In this document: positions 1 through 5,663 of the stretch, piece after piece | Position numbering within the stretch: the first letter of the stretch is position 1 | Layout of the letters: the number at the start of each line of letters is the position of its first letter | Source: an uncultured Lachnospiraceae bacterium | GTDB taxonomy: Bacteria > Bacillota > Clostridia > Lachnospirales > Lachnospiraceae | Assembly (NCBI GenBank): GCA_947589175.1 | Contig: CANPZR010000112.1 | Span: forward strand, 1 to 7,750 | Direction: 5' to 3' | DNA: 7,750 bases | Notes under the pieces: generated by a model | Databases searched by the model: none | Told to the model about the DNA's origin: nothing | What the model saw: only the letters and a program-made list of their open reading frames with translations | Made by a program: the position numbers and the translations under genes

Positions 1-1916
1 GAGGAAATCTCACCGAGCTCCACATGATACCTCGTGTACGGCGGCTGCAAGAGCACGATGCCGTACTTGCTGTCGAGTTTTTCCTTTACCGAGTCGAGCG
101 CCTTTTTTGCCTCGCCCGTCTCTACGCCGATGCCCGCGAGCACGCAGAAGCCCTGCGGCTCGATATAGATCTGTCCCTCCTCGCACTCTTTGGAGCCGAC
201 CTTGTTGCTCTTAGCGTCATAGGCGCGCAGGAACCACTCGCCGTCCCAGCCGTCTGTGAGGACCGCCCTTTCCACCAGCTCCACCTCGCGCAGGGCGCGG
301 TCCGCCTCCGCCTGGTCGCCCGTGTAAGCGCACAGCTCGGCGTACTCCTTTCCGTATTTTACAAACATGCCGCCGATAAACACGGATTCCGCGACCGGTC
401 CCTCGCTCGGTCCGAACGTCTGGAAGGACTCGCCCGGATGCTCGGAAAAGCAGTTCAGATTCAGGCAGTCGTTCCAGTCGGCGCGGCCGATCAGCGGAAG
501 GCCGTGCGGCCCCTTGTGGCCGACGATATAGTCAAAGGAGCGGCGCAGATGCTCCATGAGCGGCTCCGCCTTGGACGCATCGTTGTCAAAGGGCACCTGC
601 TCCGCAAGAATCGAGGTGTCGCCCGTCTCGCGGATATAGGCGGACGTGCCGGCAATGAGCCAGAGCGGATCGTCGTTAAAGCCGGAGCCGATATCCGAGT
701 TGCCCTTCTTGGTCAGCGGCTGGTACTGGTGGTACGCGCTGCCGTCCTCAAACTGCGTGGACGCGATGTCGATAATCCTCTCCCTCGCGCGCTCCGGAAT
801 CAGGTGCACGAAACCGAGCAAATCCTGACAGGAGTCGCGGAAGCCCATGCCGCGCCCGATGCCGGATTCATAGTAGGAGGCGGAGCGGGACATGTTGAAG
901 GTGACCATGCACTGGTACTGGTTCCAGATATTCACCATGCGGTCTAACTTCTCCTCGCCGGACTTCACGGTGAACCGGGACAAGAGCCGCTCCCAGTTTT
1001 CCTTCAATGCGGACAGCGCCGCCTCGACCTGCTCGTCCGTCTGGTATTTCGCGAGCAGCTCATCTGCCGGTTTCTTGTTGATAATATCCTGCGCGGAAAA
1101 TTTCTCATTCTCCGGGTTCTCGCAGTAGCCGAGGACGAAAATCAGGCTCTTCGACTCGCCGGGCGCAAGGGAAATGTCAATCTGATGCGAGCCGATGGGA
1201 TACCAGCCGCTCGTGATGGAATTGCGCGATTTTCCCTCCTCCACGACCTGCGGCTCGGACACGCCGCGGTACGCGCCGAGGAACTCGTCGCGGCTTGTAT
1301 CGAATCCGTCCACCGGACCATTTACCGAATAGACCGCGTAGTGGTTGCGGCGCTCCCGGTACTCGGTCTTGTGGTAGATCGTGGATCCGACGACCTCGAC
1401 CTCGCCGATATTCAGATTGCGCTGGTAGTTGGTCATGTCGTCCATCGCGTTCCACAGGCAAAATTCGATATAGGAAAATACGGAGAAATTTTTCGTCTTC
1501 CCGCTCTCGTTCGTTATCACCAGCTGGTTGACCTCGCAGCTGTCCCCTAGGGGGACAAACGCGAGGAGCGACGCCTTCAAGCCGTTCTTTGACGAGGTAA
1601 AGCGGCTGTACCCCATGCCGTGGCGGCACTCATAGGAGTCGAGCTCGGACCGGACCGGCTGCCACCCCGGATTCCACACATGTTCCCCGTCCTTGATATA
1701 ATAATAGCGCCCTCCCTCGTCGCTCGGAATATTATTATAGCGGTAACGGGTCAGACGTAAAAGCTTCGCGTCCCGGTAAAAGCTGTACCCGCCGCACGTG
1801 TTGGAAATCAGGGAGAAAAAATTCTCGCTTCCCAGATAGTTGATCCACGGAAGCGGCGTCTTGGGAGTCGTAATAACGTACTCTCTGTTCGAATCATCAA
1901 AGTAACCAAATTTCAT
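1..1916 (-). CDS. Cellobiose phosphorylase, GH94 (3' part lies beyond the left edge)
   Basis: Cytosolic phosphorolysis of cellobiose to alpha-D-glucose 1-phosphate and glucose (inferred from family). The frame is open from ATG 1916 to the left edge, giving 638 residues; the family is usually about 810, so roughly the last fifth is missing. The N-terminus (MKFGYFDD, then EYVIT, then PWINYLG) is the typical cellobiose phosphorylase beginning of the N-terminal beta-sandwich. Residues 349-362 hold YESGIGRGMGFRDS; R355 and D361 match donor-subsite Arg/Asp of the Cellvibrio gilvus enzyme as I recall its numbering. The DWND motif is at 480-483, with D483 as the expected general acid. It is followed by LNLNCFS and PGESFQT, a loop typical of cellobiose rather than chitobiose phosphorylases. 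The phosphate-binding His and Thr-Gly residues fall outside the window. The start is supported by GGAGG at 1922-1926, 5 nt upstream. It is the last visible gene of the transport operon, 161 nt after the second permease. Family assignment is firm; cellobiose specificity is very likely. Confidence 0.93.
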   Translation of the reverse strand, partial: MKFGYFDDSNREYVITTPKTPLPWINYLGSENFFSLISNTCGGYSFYRDAKLLRLTRYRYNNIPSDEGGRYYYIKDGEHVWNPGWQPVRSELDSYECRHGMGYSRFTSSKNGLKASLLAFVPLGDSCEVNQLVITNESGKTKNFSVFSYIEFCLWNAMDDMTNYQRNLNIGEVEVVGSTIYHKTEYRERRNHYAVYSVNGPVDGFDTSRDEFLGAYRGVSEPQVVEEGKSRNSITSGWYPIGSHQIDISLAPGESKSLIFVLGYCENPENEKFSAQDIINKKPADELLAKYQTDEQVEAALSALKENWERLLSRFTVKSGEEKLDRMVNIWNQYQCMVTFNMSRSASYYESGIGRGMGFRDSCQDLLGFVHLIPERARERIIDIASTQFEDGSAYHQYQPLTKKGNSDIGSGFNDDPLWLIAGTSAYIRETGDTSILAEQVPFDNDASKAEPLMEHLRRSFDYIVGHKGPHGLPLIGRADWNDCLNLNCFSEHPGESFQTFGPSEGPVAESVFIGGMFVKYGKEYAELCAYTGDQAEADRALREVELVERAVLTDGWDGEWFLRAYDAKSNKVGSKECEEGQIYIEPQGFCVLAGIGVETGEAKKALDSVKEKLDSKYGIVLLQPPYTRYHVELGEIS

Positions 1917-2077
1917 AAAAACCTCCATTTCTGAGCGAACATCGCACATAAAATCCATTAAAATTATCTCTATATACAAGATGTCGTCCCATGCAGAAGC
2001 ATGGAACGGCATCTAATTGATAGGATATAAACATGAAGAAAAAATATCAAAAATCTTTCAAACAAACTTTCATGCAG
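1917..2077 (-). other. Intercistronic AT-rich spacer between permease and phosphorylase
   Basis: This 161-nt gap is long for an operon whose permease genes overlap. It contains a stem-loop at 1979-2014, annotated separately. On the minus strand downstream of it there is a GATAAT hexamer (1968-1963) that could be a -10 box, but I see no convincing -35 at the right distance. The phosphorylase ribosome site is at 1922-1926. The gene could be reached by read-through from the transporter genes, by a weak internal promoter, or both. No small ORF in it looks real. Confidence 0.5.
1979..2014 (-). terminator. Imperfect 16-bp stem-loop (attenuator, processing site or leaky terminator)
   Basis: Read on the minus strand, AGATG/CATCT, CGT/ACG and CCATGC/GCATGG arms pair around a TTCT tetraloop, with one C-A mismatch and one G-T wobble (14 Watson-Crick pairs). 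The bases after the 3' arm are TGTATATAG, so there is no clean U-run and it is not a textbook intrinsic terminator in this direction. In the plus direction the arm is followed by AATTGATAGG, also without a U-run. Its place between permease and phosphorylase genes suggests mRNA processing, 3'-end protection or partial termination. Structure is seen directly; role is inference. Confidence 0.5.
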
Positions 2078-2911
2078 CTATTCTTTCACACCGCCAAGGG
2101 CAACGCCCTCGATGATAAATTTGGACAGACACAGATAAATGATAATGATCGGCACGATCGCGACAGTAATCATCATATAAATCTTGCCCATGTCGAAGTT
2201 CAAGTAGTCCGCGCCTCGGAGGGTAGCGATCATGATCGGCAGCGTCTGCTTGCTCTTGGATGAGATGACCAGAGCGGGAACGAAGTAATTGTTCCAGGAT
2301 CCCACAAAGGTGAAAATCGCCTGAACCGCGATCGCCGGCTTCATAATCGGAAGCACAATGCGGTTAAATGTCCGAAACTCACCGGATCCGTCAATACGCG
2401 ATGCCTCTACAAGATCTTTGGGCAGCGAGGACTGCATGTAACTGTACATAAAGTAGAAGGTGGCCGGCGAGGCAATGGACGGCAGAATCAGCGGGAGCAG
2501 GGTGTCATCCATTCCCATACCTGTGATCAGTCGTAAAAATCCGAGAGCCGTTACCTGTGTAGGCATGACCAGAATAGCCATGATGAAGGTAAACGCCGCC
2601 TTCTTCATCCGGAACTCATAGGCGTAAATGCCATAAGCCGTCAGCGCCGAGAAATATGTGACAATCGCCGCGCTGCATCCGGATACGATCAAACTGTTCA
2701 AAATACCTCTGGCAATGGGGATTGCCGGGTCATTGAGCACATTGGTCAGGTTTGTCACAAGGCTTTTTCCCGGCAGCGCCGAAAAGCCAAGCTGTAATTG
2801 CGCGTGGGAACGCGTCGCGTCCACGATCAGTATATAGAAGAAAAACAAACACAAAAAGGATAGGAAAATCAGTACGACGTGCGCAACGACCGTACGCAGT
2901 TTCTTTTTCAT
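2078..2911 (-). CDS. Sugar ABC transporter permease, MalG/UgpE type
   Basis: Inner-membrane half of a CUT1-family carbohydrate importer, 277 residues, the usual length. Hydrophobic segments at about 8-30, 71-94, 107-127, 138-160, 193-213 and 242-262 give six transmembrane helices. The cytoplasmic EAA loop that docks on the ATPase is at about 169-191 (VEASRIDG, then IVLPIMKPA), with the family's conserved Glu-Ala, Gly and Leu-Pro. The segment SWNNYFVPAL after it is also typical of MalG-like proteins. The ATG at 2911 overlaps the stop codon of the upstream permease in an ATGA arrangement, so the two are probably translationally coupled and form a heterodimer. The stop is TAG at 2080-2078. No ATPase gene follows. 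The substrate is inferred from the neighbouring cellobiose phosphorylase to be a beta-glucoside; the sequence of the permease itself does not define it. Confidence 0.93.
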   Translation of the reverse strand: MKKKLRTVVAHVVLIFLSFLCLFFFYILIVDATRSHAQLQLGFSALPGKSLVTNLTNVLNDPAIPIARGILNSLIVSGCSAAIVTYFSALTAYGIYAYEFRMKKAAFTFIMAILVMPTQVTALGFLRLITGMGMDDTLLPLILPSIASPATFYFMYSYMQSSLPKDLVEASRIDGSGEFRTFNRIVLPIMKPAIAVQAIFTFVGSWNNYFVPALVISSKSKQTLPIMIATLRGADYLNFDMGKIYMMITVAIVPIIIIYLCLSKFIIEGVALGGVKE

Positions 2912-3879
2912 TGTGCCGCGCCTCCCTTCCTTGCCAGCTTTTTAGCCTTCTTTGCCGCAGCCTTTGATCCATCGGGATCGTCGTCCGTATTCATCCGGTA
3001 CACGATAAAGCAGAGGATAGCGCTGATAATAAACAGGTATACAGACAGCGCGCCTGCCATGCCGTAGTTCTTCGCCAGCAAATGCTTGTTGAGGAACATG
3101 ATCAGCGTCATGGTAGTACGGTCGGGACCGCCCTGTCCGTTGGTCAGAATCTGCGGCACATCGAACATCTGCAGGCCGCCGATCAGAGACGTGATCAGTG
3201 TGTATGTCAGCAGCGGCCGAATCTGCGGAAGCGTAATCTTGAAAAACTTCTGCCTGTGGGTACAGCCGTCCAAGTCCGCCGCCTCAAAGACGGACGGGTT
3301 GATTCCCATAATCGCCGCCATCAGCATGATAGTAGAATTTCCGAACCACATGAGGAAATTCATCAGGGCGACTAGCGACCGCGCCCCAATCGTGGATTCC
3401 ATGAACCGGATCGGCTCCTTGACCCATCCCATACTCATAAGAATGTTGTTGACAGGTCCCATGTTGGAGAACAGGGCAAAGAATAACATCGCGAACGCCG
3501 ACGCCATGATCAGGTTCGGAAGGTAGATAACTACCTTAAAAAACCCTTTTCCCCGGATGCGGAGCCTTGAATCCGTAAACCAGGCTGCCAGAAGCAGAGC
3601 TACGACAATCTGGGGGATAAAGCCCAGTATCCACATAACAAATGTATTCCAGGCATATTTGGGCAGGTCGGCGGAGAGAAGATCCGCGTAATTTTTCAGT
3701 CCTACCCAGTTCGGGCCGATGGGCTTCAGCCCGGAATAAAAGTACTCATAAAAGCTGTTTTTAATGGTATCCACAAGCGGGATCAGCGAAAAGATGGCAT
3801 ACGTCAGAAAGAAAGGCAGGATAAAGATGTATCCCCATTTGGCGTAACTGACGCTTTTGATCTTTTTCTTTTCTTCCAA
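2908..3879 (-). CDS. Sugar ABC transporter permease, MalF/UgpA type
   Basis: Partner membrane subunit of the CUT1-type importer, 323 residues. Six hydrophobic segments are seen at about 17-36, 79-101, 115-138, 167-192, 223-243 and 274-295. The EAA loop is at about 199-221 (FEAADLDG, then ITLPQIRPLL), contacting the nucleotide-binding subunit. The tail from about residue 297 is charged, first Asp-rich and then Lys-rich, and probably cytoplasmic. The start codon is TTG, chosen because a strong AAAGGAGG ribosome site (3894-3887) lies 7 nt upstream and the protein then begins with a normal short charged leader (EEKKKIK) before the first helix. The stop overlaps the next permease's ATG. The gene follows the binding-protein gene after a 71-nt gap containing a GC hairpin, which may lower its expression relative to the binding protein. 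Substrate is inferred from context only. Confidence 0.93.
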   Translation of the reverse strand: MEEKKKIKSVSYAKWGYIFILPFFLTYAIFSLIPLVDTIKNSFYEYFYSGLKPIGPNWVGLKNYADLLSADLPKYAWNTFVMWILGFIPQIVVALLLAAWFTDSRLRIRGKGFFKVVIYLPNLIMASAFAMLFFALFSNMGPVNNILMSMGWVKEPIRFMESTIGARSLVALMNFLMWFGNSTIMLMAAIMGINPSVFEAADLDGCTHRQKFFKITLPQIRPLLTYTLITSLIGGLQMFDVPQILTNGQGGPDRTTMTLIMFLNKHLLAKNYGMAGALSVYLFIISAILCFIVYRMNTDDDPDGSKAAAKKAKKLARKGGAAQ

Positions 3880-3886
3880 AGGGATT

Positions 3887-3894
3887 CCTCCTTT
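3887..3894 (-). promoter_or_regulatory. Strong Shine-Dalgarno that fixes a TTG start
   Basis: Minus-strand AAAGGAGG lies 7 nt before the TTG at 3879-3877. There is no in-frame ATG near the N-terminus ahead of the first membrane helix, so this site decides the start of the MalF-type permease. Confidence 0.75.
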
Positions 3895-3905
3895 CGCGAT
3901 AAATA

Positions 3906-3925
3906 GGGGCGGGAGAGCCCGCCCC
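3906..3925 (-). terminator. 8-bp GC hairpin between binding protein and permease (3'-stabiliser or partial terminator)
   Basis: GGGGCGGG at 3906-3913 and CCCGCCCC at 3918-3925 form a perfect 8-bp, all G-C stem with a 4-nt loop. On the minus strand it follows the binding-protein stop (3953-3951) by about 25 nt, is followed by the short U-rich run TATTTAT, and ends 11 nt before the permease Shine-Dalgarno. This is the arrangement known from malE-malF type operons, where such a structure protects or ends most transcripts so the binding protein is made in excess. The hairpin is seen; its effect is inferred. Confidence 0.65.
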
Positions 3926-3950
3926 CGTATCGGATTACAATATCAAATAC

Positions 3951-5339
3951 TCACGACGGCCACTTCACTTCGCCAGTCGCCAGCTCTGGATAACGCTCAT
4001 GGATGGCAGTCTCAAAATTCTGTTTTGCTTTCTCAATGTCAATCTTGCCGTTGAAATAGTCGCCGAACGCGTTCTGGAAACACTCGGTGCAGCCCTGGTC
4101 GTACGGAGATACATTCTTCAGCTCGATGCCGGCTGCTCCCTCCGACAGAACGCCGATGTAGTTCTGGCCTCCCAGAAGGTCGATACCGAATTTATCAGAC
4201 TTTGCTAACTCCTCCATCAGAGGCTGGTCGTTGCTCATCTCACCGTTTTTCTCAGCAAGATTCTTCAGGATGTCCGTATCGGCTGTCATTTTCAGCATAA
4301 TGTCCTTTATGTGCTTGGGGTTGTCGGTGCCCTTGCAGGCAATCAGCCATGTACCCCCCCAGTAGAACTTCTGGGGAGCCGCGCAGCACGCCCAGTCCTC
4401 TGCGGCGTCCGTGCCGTCTACGTTGGGCTTGATGCACACATCCAGGCCCCATGCCGGGAAGAAGAAGCTGAACACCTTGGAATCCGGCGCCATATCCTTG
4501 TTCCACTCGTCCTGCCACTGGCCCGGGCAGTTGTGGCTGATCTTATTCTTGATGTCCTCCATCGAGCGGTTTACCCAGTTCATCATGTTCGGGTCAACGA
4601 CTACGTCGGTTCCGCTCACCCACGGCGCGGACACATTGTTGGAGTATACGCGGAATGTATCGGCGCGTCCGGAATACATGTAGTATCCCTTTGCCTTCAT
4701 CTTATCCGCGGTCTCGTAGTACTTATCCCAGTCGGAAACTGCCTCCGCTACCTTCTCCGGGTCGTCGGTTCCGAGAACGTCCTTGGCGATAGAGCGGCGG
4801 TAAACAAGCATTCCCGGGGTAGCCTGATAGCTGAGGCCATAAGTCTGGCCGTCAATCGTCACGGCGTCCTTGGTGTACTGATACTGCCTTGAGATGTCGC
4901 TGTCTGTGATTCCCAGTTCGGAAATCGGCACTGCTACGGACACGGTCGGGTCGATGTATTTGAGCGCGTAGTCCGCTTCTACTAAGAACATGTCGATCTT
5001 CTCATCGGCCGGCGCGCTGTCCTGCTTGGTCAGCGCCTCGTCTAACTTCTGCTGGTAAACGCCGTCCTGGTTCGGATTCACGATCCAGTGCACTTCCGTG
5101 CCGTCTTTCAGATAGGTAACAGACTTGTCGCTGGATGTCTTTTCTACCTCCGGGTAGTTGTCGTTGAACTTGTTCTGCCACTCGTCGTTCCACACATAGA
5201 TGTTGATGATCTTTCCTTCCTCGCCGGTGCTCACGCTGCTATCGGCGCTCCCGGTATCTCCCCCCTCGCTTCCGCAGGCGCACAGCAGGCTCATAACCAT
5301 CACAGACGCCAGCATAAGACTTAAAATTCTTTTCATCAT
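3951..5339 (-). CDS. Lipoprotein sugar-binding protein of the ABC importer (extracellular solute-binding family 1)
   Basis: Captures the sugar outside the membrane and delivers it to the two permeases encoded downstream. The start is ATG 5339, with AAAGGAG (5352-5346) 6 nt upstream; the frame is open further upstream but lacks any ribosome site and would run through promoter sequence. An ATG immediately follows (5336), so a one-residue shorter start is possible. The product has 462 residues. The signal peptide (MMKR, hydrophobic 5-19) ends in a lipobox LCAC with the lipidated Cys22, followed by a Gly/Ser/Asp/Glu linker to about 42. The mature domain begins KIINIYVWNDEW and shows features of MalE-like proteins: aromatic residues throughout (for example PAW at 295-297, FYWGGTW at 325-331) and a Gly-Leu-Ser-Tyr segment at 168-171. 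Seven cysteines follow Cys22 (271, 302, 318, 319, 335, 417, 420), unusual for an exported protein. First gene of the operon. Exact ligand unproven; cellobiose or cellodextrin is the inference from the linked phosphorylase. Confidence 0.92.
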   Translation of the reverse strand: MMKRILSLMLASVMVMSLLCACGSEGGDTGSADSSVSTGEEGKIINIYVWNDEWQNKFNDNYPEVEKTSSDKSVTYLKDGTEVHWIVNPNQDGVYQQKLDEALTKQDSAPADEKIDMFLVEADYALKYIDPTVSVAVPISELGITDSDISRQYQYTKDAVTIDGQTYGLSYQATPGMLVYRRSIAKDVLGTDDPEKVAEAVSDWDKYYETADKMKAKGYYMYSGRADTFRVYSNNVSAPWVSGTDVVVDPNMMNWVNRSMEDIKNKISHNCPGQWQDEWNKDMAPDSKVFSFFFPAWGLDVCIKPNVDGTDAAEDWACCAAPQKFYWGGTWLIACKGTDNPKHIKDIMLKMTADTDILKNLAEKNGEMSNDQPLMEELAKSDKFGIDLLGGQNYIGVLSEGAAGIELKNVSPYDQGCTECFQNAFGDYFNGKIDIEKAKQNFETAIHERYPELATGEVKWPS

Positions 5340-5390
5340 AAATAGCTCCTTTCTTTTTTGGTTTTTTTTGATATGTTGACCAGCCATTTG

Positions 5391-5399
5391 ATACTCCCA
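5391..5399 (+). repeat. Direct repeat ATACTCCCA, copy 1
   Basis: The 9-mer ATACTCCCA recurs exactly at 5537-5545. This copy lies in the probable 5' leader of the transport operon. AraC-family proteins often bind direct repeats, so it is a candidate half-site, but two 9-mers in an AT-rich region could be chance. Confidence 0.35.
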
Positions 5400-5406
5400 A
5401 TTATAG

Positions 5407-5419
5407 GGCTTTAAAAGCC
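5407..5419. promoter_or_regulatory. 13-bp perfect dyad GGCTTT-A-AAAGCC, candidate operator
   Basis: The two 6-bp arms are exact inverted repeats around one central base. The site lies just downstream of the predicted -10 box (5428-5423) of the transport operon, overlapping the expected transcription start, where a bound repressor would block initiation. Symmetric sites suit LacI/GntR-type dimers better than AraC proteins, so a second regulator encoded elsewhere is possible. It could also form a small hairpin at the 5' end of the transcript. Confidence 0.4.
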
Positions 5420-5422
5420 AAT

Positions 5423-5453
5423 AGTATATTAAATTTAGACAATTAAATGTCAG
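5423..5453 (-). promoter_or_regulatory. Probable promoter of the binding protein-permease-phosphorylase operon
   Basis: On the minus strand, TATACT (5428-5423) is a good -10 box. CTGACA (5453-5448) is a fair -35, with a long spacer of 19 nt; shifting the boxes gives CTGACA-N17-AATATA. The transcript would start near 5416, leaving a leader of about 77 nt. A sub-optimal spacer would fit a promoter that needs an activator. No better pair is seen between here and 5340. Confidence 0.45.
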
Positions 5454-5512
5454 ATTTATGTGTTTTTTTAGTAAAAATGACAAATATTACTCGTCCGACC
5501 CCTTGGTTTCAC

Positions 5513-5541
5513 TTGTAAAGTTTACTCATTCGTGCTATACT
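5513..5541 (+). promoter_or_regulatory. Extended -10 sigma-A promoter of the AraC gene
   Basis: TTGTAA (5513-5518), a 17-nt spacer, then TATACT (5536-5541), with the extended -10 TG at 5533-5534 one base before the hexamer. All elements match the housekeeping consensus well. Transcription would start near 5548, giving a leader of about 115 nt before the ATG at 5664. Confidence 0.7.
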
Positions 5542-5545
5542 CCCA
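5537..5545 (+). repeat. Direct repeat ATACTCCCA, copy 2
   Basis: Identical to 5391-5399. This copy overlaps the -10 box and start point of the AraC promoter, so a protein bound here would repress it, which would fit autoregulation. Confidence 0.35.
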
Positions 5546-5587
5546 TATAAATATTGTAACAACCGAGCAACTGGAATTCTCACACGA

Positions 5588-5643
5588 CAATTTGTCTCTG
5601 AGCAAAAACAAATTGCTAAGCGAATATAGTTCGCGTAAACGCG
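5588..5643 (+). other. Structured 5' leader of the AraC gene: three inverted repeats
   Basis: Three perfect inverted repeats lie in the predicted leader: CAATTTG (5588-5594) with CAAATTG (5609-5615) around a 14-nt loop; GCGAA (5620-5624) with TTCGC (5630-5634) around 5 nt; and CGCGT (5632-5636) with ACGCG (5639-5643) around 2 nt. The last two share bases 5632-5634 and so are mutually exclusive, and the third ends 10 nt before the gene's Shine-Dalgarno. They may be protein-binding sites or alternative RNA structures; I do not recognise a known riboswitch class. Confidence 0.4.
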
Positions 5644-5653
5644 TAGTAGAAAT

Positions 5654-5657
5654 GAGG
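5654..5657 (+). promoter_or_regulatory. Shine-Dalgarno GAGG deciding the AraC start
   Basis: GAGG lies 6 nt before ATG 5664. The alternative in-frame ATG at 5652 has no purine-rich site upstream, and an in-frame GTG at 5532 lies within the promoter, upstream of the expected transcript. Confidence 0.6.
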
Positions 5658-5663
5658 CATAAA

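Larger units (their letters stand above)
5340..5663. other. Divergent control region between transport operon and AraC gene
   Basis: A 324-nt AT-rich gene-free stretch, in sharp contrast to the GC-rich genes on either side. It carries a promoter on each strand, a 13-bp dyad near the transport-operon start point, a 9-bp direct repeat, and three dyads in the regulator's leader, each annotated below. An A-rich tract on the minus strand (5355-5370) precedes the binding-protein ribosome site. I found no catabolite-control (cre) site that fits the consensus well, and no convincing small gene. Confidence 0.75.

Noticed and set aside
24..947. Long plus-strand open frame opposite the first phosphorylase gene
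   Set aside because: It is antisense to a clear GH94 coding sequence, has no recognisable domain, and is explained by the GC-rich codon pattern. The same holds for the plus-strand open frame at 6668-7429 opposite the second phosphorylase.
1541..1557. Perfect 7-bp inverted repeat TGTCCCC/GGGGACA with a 3-nt loop
   Set aside because: It lies within the first phosphorylase gene and encodes FVPLGDS, a normal GH94 segment; no partner site or regulatory context is visible.
4354..4360. Seven-base C run (G run on the coding strand) in the binding-protein gene as a phase-variation tract
   Set aside because: It encodes the ordinary Trp-Gly-Gly of FYWGGTW, the frame is intact across it, and seven bases is short for slippage control.
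4311..4892. Plus-strand open frame of 193 codons opposite the binding-protein gene
   Set aside because: Antisense shadow of a well-supported lipoprotein gene, with no family resemblance or ribosome site that I can see.
5340..5483. Upstream extension of the binding-protein frame
   Set aside because: It would place 48 residues before a normal lipoprotein signal peptide and run through promoter sequence; the AAAGGAG site fits ATG 5339.
5532..5663. N-terminal extension of the AraC protein from GTG 5532
   Set aside because: The GTG overlaps the extended -10 element, upstream of the predicted transcript start, has no Shine-Dalgarno, and the encoded 44 residues are Ser/Asn/Lys-rich and unlike the family.
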